Shown here piece by piece: positions 54,179 to 62,594 of a stretch of 64,000 nucleotides of DNA. Position numbers and translations under genes: made by a program. Every line of letters starts with the position of its first letter. The stretch's first letter is position 1. Source of the stretch: Xaviernesmea oryzae (lineage in GTDB: Bacteria; Pseudomonadota; Alphaproteobacteria; Rhizobiales; Rhizobiaceae); contig NZ_FOAM01000005.1 of NCBI RefSeq assembly GCF_900109605.1, forward strand, positions 186,001 through 250,000, written 5' to 3'. The notes under the pieces are model-generated. The model was not told where the DNA came from and made no database searches. It worked only from the letters and a program-made list of their open reading frames with translations.

Positions 54179-56089
54179 TTAATTCCAGCTCACGCCCGGC
54201 GTGTTGACGAGATCGCTCGTGATCGCGGAGCGAACGCAGTCGCGGCCGGAGGCCTTGGCGGCATAGAGCGCGCTATCGGCCTCGCGCAGCAGTTCTTCCT
54301 TCTCAGGCGCGGCAATGCTCCGAAGCGCCGCGGCGCCCACACTGACGGTGACGACGCCATGCTCATGGCCGGCATGTTCGAGGCGCATGTCCCTTACGCA
54401 GTTACACAGAAGGCTGCCGACCGAGATGGTTTCCGCCAGATTGGCCATGGGCAGGATCACCGCCACTTCCTCGCCGCCATACCGGGCGACGACGCTTCCG
54501 GTCATCGGCGCCAGCGTCGTTTCGATCACGGCAGTGATCTGGCGCAGGCATTCGTCGCCGGCCGGGTGACCATAGGTGTCGTTGTAGCGCTTGAAATGAT
54601 CGACATCGATCATCAGCAGGCCGAGATCGGTGCCGCGTTTGAGCGCATTGGCAAAGACGGAATCCAGCGTCTGGTCGAAAGCCCGCCGGTTGGGAAGCTG
54701 GGTGAGACCGTCCGTATGCGCCAGTTCCTTCAGCCGGCTGTTGAGGTCGCGGAGCCGGGCCTCGCGCTCGCGTTGCGCAGTAATGTCGGAAAAGACGATG
54801 AGGAAACCGCCCTCGCCCGTCTTGCGCGTGCGCGCCTCGATGAAGCGGCCGTCGCGAAGGCGCAAAGCCCGGTCGCCGGGCTTGGACAGGACATCGACCG
54901 TGCGCTCGATCACATCTTCCGGCCAGCCGGATGGCGCTGCTTCCTCGCCCCGCTCGATCGATGCCTTGACGATGGTGAAGAGCGATTGGCCGGGCTGGCG
55001 AACATCGGCCGTCAGCGGGAAGAGTTCGAGCAGCCGCTCGTTTTGATAGACGAGCTTGCCGTTGGCATCGAACATCGACAGGCCGTCCGCCATGCTGGCC
55101 ATGGCATCGGCCAGACGGCTCTGGGCGACCGAAAGTTCCTGCAGAAGATGCTTATATTCGGTAATGTCCCTGTTGTGCGTGATCACGCCGACGAGATGGC
55201 CATGCCGGTCCCTCAGCGGCACTTTCAGCGTCGACAGCCAGGCAGCCGATCCATTCCGCCGCACGAATCGCTGCTCGACTGTCAGCGGCGCGCCGGTCTT
55301 CAACGCCTCGACCTCGGCCTGGCGGAACCGCTCGGCCACCTCGAGCGAATAGAAGTCGTCGTCCTTACGACCGATTAGCGCGTCCGGCGTTGCGACACCC
55401 ATCAACAGCGCCGTCGCCGGATTGGCCGCGATGAATCGGCCGGCCATGTCCTTGGCATTCAGACAGTCGGGCAGCGCCTCGATGATCGACCGGTACATGC
55501 GGTTTTCCACCGTCGCATCATGGCGTCGCCGCTCCTGCAGCAAAGCCAGACCCGCCAGTTGCGTCGCGCCGCACAGAACCAAGGCGAAGGGAATGGTCGT
55601 TCCCCTTGTCAGCCCCAGCCAGGTCGAGGGCGAAAGCTTGACGTAAAAGCCGAGAATGCCGGTGACCGCCACGCCAACGGAGAGGAGAACGACGTCCTTG
55701 TAGCGGATGGGTCTGCCGGATGTGTGCCGGTGAGCCAACAAGCCGACAGCGGAGGCAGCAAGCATTTGCGGAACCGCAACGGAAAGCCCGGTGCCACCGA
55801 TCATGGCTCTGCGCAGCAGCCCTGCCATCAATGGCAGGGCGGCCGCAACTGGACCGCCGAAAAAGCCGCTGACGGCGAGAAACGTGTAGCGTGTATCGAG
55901 ATACACGCCGTCCATGAACTGGAAGGGCAGCGACATGCAGGCCACCGTTCCGGCCGCCATGATCGCGCCGAGAACGAGCTGTTGCGCCCGCTCACCCCGC
56001 TCGGCGGCATGCCGGTGCCCCAACGTCCAGAAGCCTGTCGCCAGAGCGACAATGGCCAGGTTCGAGAGGAGGTCATGCCAAACGGTCAT
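54179..56089 (-). CDS. Membrane PAS-PAS-GGDEF signalling protein
   Basis: 636 residues from the ATG at 56087-56089. Six hydrophobic segments in residues 1-190 resemble the 5TMR-LYT sensor (the segment FLAVSGFFGGPVAAALPLMA is typical). Two PAS-like domains follow; the first has YRSIIEALPDCLNAKDMAGR and WLSTLKVPLRDRHGHLVGVI, the second MASMADGLSMFDANGKLVYQ. The C-terminal GGDEF domain has TDGLTQLPNRRAFDQTL and MIDVDHFKRYNDTYGHPAGD, with signature ARYGGEEVAVILPM. The last residue of the A-site is Val instead of Phe; the catalytic Glu is kept, so activity is likely. No RxxD inhibitory site. No EAL domain. Confidence 0.83.
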   Translation of the reverse strand: MTVWHDLLSNLAIVALATGFWTLGHRHAAERGERAQQLVLGAIMAAGTVACMSLPFQFMDGVYLDTRYTFLAVSGFFGGPVAAALPLMAGLLRRAMIGGTGLSVAVPQMLAASAVGLLAHRHTSGRPIRYKDVVLLSVGVAVTGILGFYVKLSPSTWLGLTRGTTIPFALVLCGATQLAGLALLQERRRHDATVENRMYRSIIEALPDCLNAKDMAGRFIAANPATALLMGVATPDALIGRKDDDFYSLEVAERFRQAEVEALKTGAPLTVEQRFVRRNGSAAWLSTLKVPLRDRHGHLVGVITHNRDITEYKHLLQELSVAQSRLADAMASMADGLSMFDANGKLVYQNERLLELFPLTADVRQPGQSLFTIVKASIERGEEAAPSGWPEDVIERTVDVLSKPGDRALRLRDGRFIEARTRKTGEGGFLIVFSDITAQREREARLRDLNSRLKELAHTDGLTQLPNRRAFDQTLDSVFANALKRGTDLGLLMIDVDHFKRYNDTYGHPAGDECLRQITAVIETTLAPMTGSVVARYGGEEVAVILPMANLAETISVGSLLCNCVRDMRLEHAGHEHGVVTVSVGAAALRSIAAPEKEELLREADSALYAAKASGRDCVRSAITSDLVNTPGVSWN

Positions 56090-56582
56090 CGGTGTCTCAC
56101 ACGGTGCAATGCGGTGATTGTATAAAGCAGCGGTTAAGACATGGTGTGACACGTCAGCCAGACTGGGCGGATGCGACAGTTTTAGCTAACGGTCCGTATG
56201 GAAAACGGGCCAGAAATCAAGGGCAAAGAACCAACGAAGGCTGCGGCACGAACCTATCCGTTTTGCCGGGCTGGCTATGTCCTCGCATCGTCGGCTGAGG
56301 CCTGCAATCCCGGCAGTGCGAATCACCCGGCCTCTTATCCGCAGATCGACGCCAATCGATAGCTGTCCGTCACCTGTCTGCCGCGAAAAGTCACATCGAA
56401 CATGGTCACAGATTGTTTGATCGCTTAGAAAGCCAGCGGAGACGCATGATCTGGCGCAGCAGCGTCTACCACTTTTTCGGAATATCTTTAAAAAGGCTTC
56501 CTGCAGCCAGGATCGCGGTTGCATTTCCGCTCCACAACTCGCAATCTTCGGCTGCTGTTCCAGCATCGATCAAGGTCTCGCT
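56090..56582. other. Intergenic region between GGDEF and XRE genes
   Basis: The 493 bp hold no convincing gene. The strip from 56460 to 56580 is richer in AT and should contain the XRE promoter. A short ACGGTCCG-type dyad near 56190 and several GC stems are present, but none is strong. Confidence 0.4.
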
Positions 56583-57026
56583 ATGCAGAAGAAAATGCCC
56601 AACGCCGTTGACGCCCTTGTGGGTTCCCGTGTGAGGATGCGTCGCGTCATCCTTGGGCTCAGCCAGCAAACCCTGGCAGAAGCTCTGGGCGTGACGTTCC
56701 AGCAGCTTCAAAAATATGAAAAGGGTGCGAACCGCATCGGCGCTAGCCGGCTGCAGCGGCTCGCGCAGGTTCTGGACGTGCCCGTCGGCTTCTTCTTCGA
56801 AGGCAGCGTCGACAGTGGCGAGGCGCTCGCGGTGTCCGCCACGGCGGATCCGATCACCCAGTTCATCGGCAGCCGCGAAGGCATTGCCCTGATCACTGCC
56901 TTCGCATCGATCGAGGACAGGCAGGTTCGCCAGACGATCCTCAATCTCGTGCGCTCTCTGAGCAGCAATGCCAAGGCAGCGGAAGAGGACGAGGACGACG
57001 TGCAGCATCTGGCCGTCTCGCCCTGA
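56583..57026 (+). CDS. XRE-family regulator, PraR/PhrR-like
   Basis: 147 residues. The helix-turn-helix at residues 12-65 reads VGSRVRMRRVILGLSQQTLA, EALGVTFQQLQKYEKGANRI, then GASRLQRLAQVLDVPVGFFF. This is the signature of the rhizobial PraR/PhrR group, which controls biofilm and quorum-sensing genes in R. leguminosarum. The C-terminal half is helical with an acidic end (EEDEDD). It is separated by 1 bp from the next regulator gene, so both are co-translated. Whether it is praR itself or a paralogue cannot be settled here. Confidence 0.82.
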   Translation: MQKKMPNAVDALVGSRVRMRRVILGLSQQTLAEALGVTFQQLQKYEKGANRIGASRLQRLAQVLDVPVGFFFEGSVDSGEALAVSATADPITQFIGSREGIALITAFASIEDRQVRQTILNLVRSLSSNAKAAEEDEDDVQHLAVSP

Positions 57027-57027
57027 C

Positions 57028-58821
57028 ATGACGGTCTTCACCCTTGCGACAACAGGCACCTGCCGCGTGTTTGACGCCAAGGGTGAGACAGTGCGCTGCC
57101 CGGAACTGGCGATCATTCTGATGGCCTATCTGCATGATGTCGGCCATCCCGTTTCCCGGCGGGATGCGGCATCGCTGCTTTGGCCGCAGGTCACTCCGGC
57201 AGCCCGGCTGACCAATCTGCGCTCGCTGGTGCGCCGAACCGTACAGGCTTTTGACGAAAAAGGCCCCTGCCCGCTGATCGTCGGCAATAGCACCCTGACG
57301 CTCGACCGGGCGCTGATGCGCGTCGATTTTGCAGTGGACGACGAAGGCGAGCCCTATGTCGAGCGTCTGCGCCGGCTGATCGCCGCCGTATCCGGCGGTT
57401 TTTTGCGCGGCGATATCGAGCCGAGCTCGCCGCTCTGGCTCTGGTCACGCGCGGTGGAGCGGCGCCTGCAAGGCTGTCTCGACAGTCTCGTCAAGCAGGC
57501 TGACGACAGGCAGGATCGGCAGACAGAAGCGCTGCTGCGCGAGGCTGCCGTCTATCTGGCGCCGGGCGGGGCGCATGTCTCCGAGGTGCGCCTGCCTGCC
57601 GCCGCCGTGCGCGAGGCCCCCAAGCCTTTTTCCATAAGCGCTCCCGGCGCGGTCGAGGGGTTGGAGCCGCATATGGCCGTTCCCCGGATCGCGCTGCTGC
57701 CGCCGGTTCCGGCCAAGGGGACGTCGTCCATCCTATTCCGGCTGGCCAGCGCCATGGTCGAGGATGTCACGATCGACCTCTGCCAGGAGCGGTCCTTCGT
57801 CGTCGTCTCTCCCTATACGGCCGACAAGCTGCGCGGCGAGGCCAATAAGGCCGAGTTTCTTCAGCGCCATCATGTCAACTATGCGCTGGACACCCGCCTC
57901 TCGGGCGAAACCCTTCTCGTTCAGCTGATCTTCTATCCGACCGACGAAATCATCTGGGCCGCTCGCCTGCCGATCGACAGAGACAATCTCGTCATCGGGC
58001 GGCAGAAGCTCATCACCGATCTCTGCACCAATGTGACGGGCCATATTCTGCGCTCGCGGGCGCGGCACGATCATTACCTCACCCACGCGGACGCCTACAG
58101 GCATTATCTCCTCGGCAGCCAGCAGATGCTGCACCTCAGCCTGCCCGCCATCCGCAAGGCGCGAAAGCATTTCAGGGCCGCGATCTCGGCTACGGATGGC
58201 TTCGCCCTAGCGCTGAGCAGCCTGTCGCGCACGCTCTATGTCGAATGGCTGCTGACCGCGCGCGGGGACCCCGACCTCCTGGCCGAGGCCGACCGGCTGG
58301 CTCGCCAGGCAATCGCGGTGGATCCGATGCAATCGGCGGGCTACCGCGAGCTGGGCATGACGCAGATCTATCTCGGCGATCTCGATCACAGCATCGAAGC
58401 GCTGGCCCATGCCGAACAGCTGAGCCCACACCATGCCGACGGCCTCTACAGTTTCGGCGACACCCTGGTGCATGCGTCGCGGCCGCAGGAAGCGCTGGTG
58501 AAACTCAACAGCGCCATGGATCACAGCCCGATCGTGCCCGACAGCTATCTCTGGTCGGCGGCGGGCGCCAATTATTTTCTCGGGCGTTATGGCGAGAGCA
58601 TCGCCCTGGTCAACCGCATGAACGATCCATCCCCCGCCGACCGCATCGCTGCGGCCGCCTATGCCATGAATGGGGATCTGCGTCAGGCGCGTGTGCGCGT
58701 GCGCCGGGTGATGGAGGCCAATCCCAGCTTCGATGTCTTGAGGTGGCTGGATATGGTGCCTGTCAAGGATCAGGCCCATCTCGATCATTATCGGGAGGGT
58801 CTGCTCAAAGCAGGATTTTAG
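57028..58821 (+). CDS. SARP-like DNA-binding regulator with TolB-like and TPR domains
   Basis: 597 residues. Residues 1-105 resemble a SARP/OmpR winged helix (LHDVGHPVSRRDAASLLWPQ, RLTNLRSLVRRTVQAF). Residues about 220-330 match the TolB-like domain of CadC/adenylate-cyclase type regulators (IALLPPVPAKGTSSILFRLA, NYALDTRLSGETLLVQLIFY). From about 385 on there are four or five TPR repeats (SAGYRELGMTQIYLGDLDHS, HHADGLYSFGDTLVHASRPQ). No kinase or cyclase domain is present. It likely senses a protein or metabolite partner through the TPRs. The gene is 1 bp after the XRE gene and 29 bp before the 70-residue gene. Confidence 0.78.
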   Translation: MTVFTLATTGTCRVFDAKGETVRCPELAIILMAYLHDVGHPVSRRDAASLLWPQVTPAARLTNLRSLVRRTVQAFDEKGPCPLIVGNSTLTLDRALMRVDFAVDDEGEPYVERLRRLIAAVSGGFLRGDIEPSSPLWLWSRAVERRLQGCLDSLVKQADDRQDRQTEALLREAAVYLAPGGAHVSEVRLPAAAVREAPKPFSISAPGAVEGLEPHMAVPRIALLPPVPAKGTSSILFRLASAMVEDVTIDLCQERSFVVVSPYTADKLRGEANKAEFLQRHHVNYALDTRLSGETLLVQLIFYPTDEIIWAARLPIDRDNLVIGRQKLITDLCTNVTGHILRSRARHDHYLTHADAYRHYLLGSQQMLHLSLPAIRKARKHFRAAISATDGFALALSSLSRTLYVEWLLTARGDPDLLAEADRLARQAIAVDPMQSAGYRELGMTQIYLGDLDHSIEALAHAEQLSPHHADGLYSFGDTLVHASRPQEALVKLNSAMDHSPIVPDSYLWSAAGANYFLGRYGESIALVNRMNDPSPADRIAAAAYAMNGDLRQARVRVRRVMEANPSFDVLRWLDMVPVKDQAHLDHYREGLLKAGF

Positions 58822-58850
58822 CAACACCCGCAAATAGAAGGACAATTTTG

Positions 58851-59063
58851 ATGGCGGCTGTCTTTATTGCAATTGAGGGTTCATCCGATATTTGGGTGGC
58901 AGATCTCGAAGGTGGCACGGTGAGCAAGATCGAAGACCCTAGCGGAAAGCTCGCCGAGATCAACACGCTTGCTACAGGCGGGATTACGGTCATCAAGGGC
59001 GTCAAGCTGGCGATCAGCGTGCCCTCGTCCGACAAAGTTTTCTCGGGCCATTTCGAGGGCTGA
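58851..59063 (+). CDS. Small orphan protein, 70 residues
   Basis: ATG at 58851 follows AGAAGGACAATTTTG, a good ribosome site. The product (MAAVFIAIEGSSDIWVADLE and on, ending SSDKVFSGHFEG) has no Cys, no signal peptide and no membrane helix. It is rich in Gly, Ser, Thr and Val with alternating hydrophobic residues, so it is probably beta-rich. I do not recognise the family. It starts 29 bp after the SARP-TPR regulator and is probably in the same operon. It could be a signalling or effector peptide, a regulator partner, or a structural peptide. Confidence 0.6.
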   Translation: MAAVFIAIEGSSDIWVADLEGGTVSKIEDPSGKLAEINTLATGGITVIKGVKLAISVPSSDKVFSGHFEG

Positions 59064-59420
59064 TCCAGCCTGATCGACATTACACGCGCGCTGCGTCACT
59101 CCCTGTGGCGCGGCGCGGCATAAAGGCATTATAGAATATGCTGTCGGCGGCACCCAAGACGCCGGAACCGGCACCCGCGCGATGCCTGGTTTCGGTGAAG
59201 CGGCGCATCAAGTCGTTCCTTACATAGCCCAAGCTGACGTCGAAATCCTCGCGGACTGCCCATCTTGCGTTGTATACAGCTTTCGAAATCAAGGCTTATA
59301 CATGATAGCGGTAGCTAACCTCTGCGATCTTGTCGCTTGCAGCGTGTGCAACGCCAGTGCAACGCGCAGCGGGCCTCGCGCTGTGGCATGATTGAACACA
59401 ATCAAGTCAGGAGTGCAGGA
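59064..59420. other. Gap between the two small orphan genes
   Basis: No convincing gene. A minus-strand frame of 70 codons (59080-59292) has only a TTG start without a ribosome site. A direct repeat of TGCAACGC with a 12-bp period lies at about 59346-59365. Codon use is less biased here than in flanking genes. Confidence 0.4.
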
Positions 59421-59657
59421 ATGGGTTCGACATTGATCGCGGATTTACCAGAGGATCGCCGGGAGGAGTTGCTCGCTCTGGTGAACATCGTCAGCTATGC
59501 GCGCGATCTCTGCACCTCACTGGCTACGCCGCATGCCGCTGCTCTTCTGGAAGAAGCGCGCAACCTGCTCGTTGCCGAAGTCGAGGCCGAACTGAACCAT
59601 GTGCTGTCGAAGGACAACATCCTGCGTGTGGCCACGACCCCGGCCGGCCGCTGCTGA
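59421..59657 (+). CDS. Small helical orphan protein, 78 residues
   Basis: ATG at 59421 has CAGGAG 10 bp upstream; an in-frame ATG at 59388 would add 11 residues. The product is acidic and almost wholly helical (DLPEDRREELLALVNIVSYA, DLCTSLATPHAAALLEEARN, LLVAEVEAELNHVLSKDNIL) and ends TPAGRC. I do not recognise it. It resembles small rhizobial hypothetical proteins with no assigned role. It stands alone on the plus strand. Confidence 0.55.
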   Translation: MGSTLIADLPEDRREELLALVNIVSYARDLCTSLATPHAAALLEEARNLLVAEVEAELNHVLSKDNILRVATTPAGRC

Positions 59658-60276
59658 CAGCGCTTTTGTGATGGCAGTTTGGCTGCCTCGACATATGGCC
59701 CGCGCTTTGGCGAACCTTAGAGCAGCCTCATTCCTCGTCCACGACGTGCGGGATGGGGTCGTGCAGCTTCAGGAACACCCACAGCGCGGGCCTTAGCGCG
59801 TCAGGCGTCAGATGCGGTCGGCATCGTGCTGCAGCGGTAATCTCTCAGGAAGACTAAACTGCGCGCGCAGCAGCATGATGCCAGGATCTTCAAAGCCTTT
59901 GTCAGCAATGAGCTTGCGAATGAGCGATTTTTGCGCGCTACATTCGGCAAAACTAACAGACAGTTTTGACGTTCGCAACAATCTTCACGCACCTCAAGAG
60001 GTGGGCTGGAACGCCGTGGCAAGGCGTCCCAAGGCCGCAGATCGCCGATCGCGTGCGGCTTTCGGCGGCTCGGCTTCGATGGAGATCGCCAGCGGCGGTG
60101 CAAGAGTTCGCGCGCCGCTCTTGCCCTTTTCAACTTCTCCCTAGGTGATGGCCTCACATCATCTTCTAAAAAACGAAGATGGTCCGATCCGAAGGTGTGC
60201 GTGGCAGTTCGACGGAGCGACCCTCTGCTTCACCCTGAGCCGGATCGGCGCTTTGACGGCCTGCCCAGGAGACCCT
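59658..60276. other. 619 bp region with a possible gene remnant
   Basis: No intact gene is seen. On the minus strand about 59729-59835 reads a short open segment without a start that ends LRPALWVFLKLHDPIPHVVDEE and a stop. It looks like the tail of a degraded gene, which I cannot name. The rest is mixed in GC and has no strong ORF. The promoter of the ABC gene should lie in the right part; the clear AGGAGA site at 60267 fixes its start. Confidence 0.35.
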
Positions 60277-62166
60277 ATGACCGATGCCGAACTGCCGCCT
60301 GCGGCGCATGAACCCGATCCGGCGCTCACGCCTGAGCAGGCGGAGGAGGCACGCAGGGCCTATCTGCTGAAGCGCTTCTGGATCAGCGCGCGTGGCTATT
60401 GGAGCCGCAGGGGCGACCGGCTTGCCTGGCCGTTTTCGCTGGGATTGCTTGTCCTCATCGGCGCCAATGTCGGCTTTCAATATGGCATCAATGTCTGGAA
60501 CCGCGGCCTGTTCGACGCGATCGAGCAGCGTGATGCCGCGAATGTCTATTCGCTCGGCGCGCTGTTTCCGCCGCTGGTGCTCGGCAGCGTCACGCTCGTG
60601 ACGATTCAGGTCTATGTCCGCATGCTGCTCCAGCGACGCTGGCGCTCCTGGCTGACCAAATCGCTGATCGGCCGCTGGCTGGCCAATGGCCGCTATTACC
60701 AGCTCAACCTGATCGGCGGCGATCATCAAAATCCCGAGGCCCGGATCTCCGAAGACATGCGCATCGCCACGGAATCGCCCGTCGATTTCGTCGCCGGCGT
60801 CATCTCGGCCTTCGTCTCCGCCTCCACCTTCATCGTGGTGCTCTGGACCATCGGCGGCGCCCTGACGGTGGCGGTCGGCGGAACGGACATCACCATCCCC
60901 GGCTTCCTGGTGATTGCGGCCGTGGTCTACGCCACGATCACCTCCAGTTCCATCGCCTTTATCGGCCGCAATTTCGTTCGCGTGTCCGAGGCGAAGAACC
61001 AGGTGGAAGCGGAGTTTCGATATACGCTCACGCGTGTGCGTGAAAATGGCGAAAGCATCGCCCTTCTGGGCGGCGAGGAGGAAGAGCGCAACGACCTCGA
61101 CCGCACCTTCAAGCAGGTGCGCGAACAGTGGCGGCGCCTGGCCCAGCAGCATATGCGCACCACGGTCGTCTCGCACGGATCGATGCTGATCGCGCCTGTC
61201 GTGCCGGTTCTGCTCTGCGCTCCGAAATTCCTCGCCGGCAGCATGTCGTTGGGAGAAGTGATGCAGGCGGCCTCGGCCTTCACCATCGTCCAGGGCGCCT
61301 TTGGCTGGCTGGTCGACAATTATCCGCGCCTGGCCGACTGGAACGCCTGCGCCCGCCGCGTCGCCTCTTTGATGATGTCGCTGGACGGGCTGGAAAACGC
61401 CGAAAACAGCGAGACGCTCGGACGCATCAAGCGCGGCGAGACACAGGACGACGTGATGCTCCGCCTGGAGGAGCTCTCGGTTTCGCTTGGGGACGGCACG
61501 GCCGTCGTCAAGGAAACCGAGGTGGAGGTGCGGCCGGGCGAGCGTGTTCTCGTTGCCGGCGAATCCGGTTCGGGCAAGAGCACGCTGGTGCGCGCCATTG
61601 CCGGCCTCTGGCCCTGGGGCGGCGGTCGCGTCGATTTCCACGCGGACAAGCACCTCTTCATGCTGCCGCAGAAACCCTATATCCCGTCGGGGACGTTGCA
61701 GCGCGCCGTCGCCTATCCGCGCGGCGCCGATAGCTGGAGCGTGGAGGAGATCGGCGTTGCGCTCGACAAGGTCGGCCTGACACAGCTGACCGAAAAGATC
61801 AAGGAAGAAGCGCCTTGGGACCACACGCTGTCAGGCGGCGAAAAGCAGCGCCTGGCCTTTGCCCGGCTGCTGCTGCATCGACCTGATATCATCGTTCTCG
61901 ACGAAGCCACCTCGGCGCTCGACGAAAAGACGCAGGATGCGATCATGGCGATGATGATCGAGGAACTGCCCGAGGCGACGATCGTCAGCGTCGCCCACCG
62001 GGCAGAACTCGAAGCCTTCCACACCCGCAAGATCACGCTGGAAAAGCATGAGGGCGGCGCCAAGCTCGTCAGCGACGTCGATCTCGCACCCTATACCGGC
62101 CGACGACACATGATCTCCCGCTTCCTTGCCCGCACACCGAGGGCGCGCAAGCCGCAGGTGACCTGA
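60277..62166 (+). CDS. SbmA/BacA-like ABC transporter (fused permease-ATPase)
   Basis: 629 residues from the ATG at 60277 behind AGGAGA. The N-terminal half is the SbmA/BacA-like membrane domain (LLVLIGANVGFQYGINVWNR, the segment LQRRWRSWLTKSLIGRWLAN, YYQLNLIGGDHQNPEARISE). The C-terminal ATPase has Walker [21 protein letters not shown], signature HTLSGGEKQRLAFARLLLHR and Walker B IIVLDEATSALDE. This YddA-type architecture is related to ABCD fatty-acyl carriers and to BacA, which imports peptides needed for bacteroid survival. Substrate unknown. A hairpin follows at 62205-62230. Confidence 0.86.
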   Translation: MTDAELPPAAHEPDPALTPEQAEEARRAYLLKRFWISARGYWSRRGDRLAWPFSLGLLVLIGANVGFQYGINVWNRGLFDAIEQRDAANVYSLGALFPPLVLGSVTLVTIQVYVRMLLQRRWRSWLTKSLIGRWLANGRYYQLNLIGGDHQNPEARISEDMRIATESPVDFVAGVISAFVSASTFIVVLWTIGGALTVAVGGTDITIPGFLVIAAVVYATITSSSIAFIGRNFVRVSEAKNQVEAEFRYTLTRVRENGESIALLGGEEEERNDLDRTFKQVREQWRRLAQQHMRTTVVSHGSMLIAPVVPVLLCAPKFLAGSMSLGEVMQAASAFTIVQGAFGWLVDNYPRLADWNACARRVASLMMSLDGLENAENSETLGRIKRGETQDDVMLRLEELSVSLGDGTAVVKETEVEVRPGERVLVAGESGSGKSTLVRAIAGLWPWGGGRVDFHADKHLFMLPQKPYIPSGTLQRAVAYPRGADSWSVEEIGVALDKVGLTQLTEKIKEEAPWDHTLSGGEKQRLAFARLLLHRPDIIVLDEATSALDEKTQDAIMAMMIEELPEATIVSVAHRAELEAFHTRKITLEKHEGGAKLVSDVDLAPYTGRRHMISRFLARTPRARKPQVT

Positions 62167-62204
62167 TGAAGGTTTGACGCTTCAGGAACAGGTGCCATTT
62201 GGCG

Positions 62205-62230
62205 TGGAACGGAAAGCGTTTTCCGCTCCA
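62205..62230 (+). terminator. Hairpin after the ABC gene
   Basis: TGGAACGGAAA (62205-62215) pairs with TTTCCGCTCCA (62220-62230), 11 bp with one mismatch and a 4-nt loop, 39 bp after the stop. A short CCCCTCTCGCCCC run follows instead of a T-tract. Likely terminator or 3'-end stabiliser. Confidence 0.5.
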
Positions 62231-62594
62231 TGCTGATGTCCCCTCTCGCCCCTTAAGTCCCTGCCGTGTGCAGGCTTGCCCCGATGTCGTCAGCGGATAA
62301 TGAGCCTCGCGGAGATCTGGTAAATCTGACCTGGAGCGTGGGAGCTGGCATCGGTATCGGTCCTATGCTCCGACTGAACAGCTTTTGCTGTGTCGCATTG
62401 CTCAGGAAGGCGCTGCAGCTGATCCTCAGAAGCAAAACGTAAACCAGTTCTTTTGTTATCTTGCGGGATAGGGACCGAGCCTTTCGGTCTCCGGGCAAAA
62501 AACTACGGTTTTGGTAAGGGGCGACTGCTAGAGATGCGAGCAAGTGCCACCGGAACCGGCAAGGCGCGTGACGAGCCTTTTTGCGGAATCCCTT
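62231..62594 (+). other. Leader region of the CHASE4-GGDEF gene
   Basis: No gene is visible. An 8-bp hairpin at 62471-62478/62484-62491 (arms around GCCTT, with one G-T pair) is followed by an A/T run (62497-62516). It may be a small terminator or leader structure. It does not match the cyclic-di-GMP riboswitch consensus by eye. Confidence 0.35.

Noticed and set aside
59080-59292. Minus-strand frame of 70 codons between the small orphan genes
   Set aside because: Only a TTG start, no Shine-Dalgarno and an in-frame stop just upstream. The product has some protein-like character, but support is too weak to call a gene.
60166-61824. Minus-strand open frame of 552 codons opposite the SbmA-like ABC gene
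   Set aside because: Shadow frame; the plus-strand product has Walker A, signature and Walker B motifs.
62471-62520. Possible cyclic-di-GMP riboswitch before the CHASE4-GGDEF gene
   Set aside because: There is a stable hairpin and an A-rich run, but the conserved GEMM core and tetraloop-receptor elements are not seen by eye. Kept only as a hairpin.
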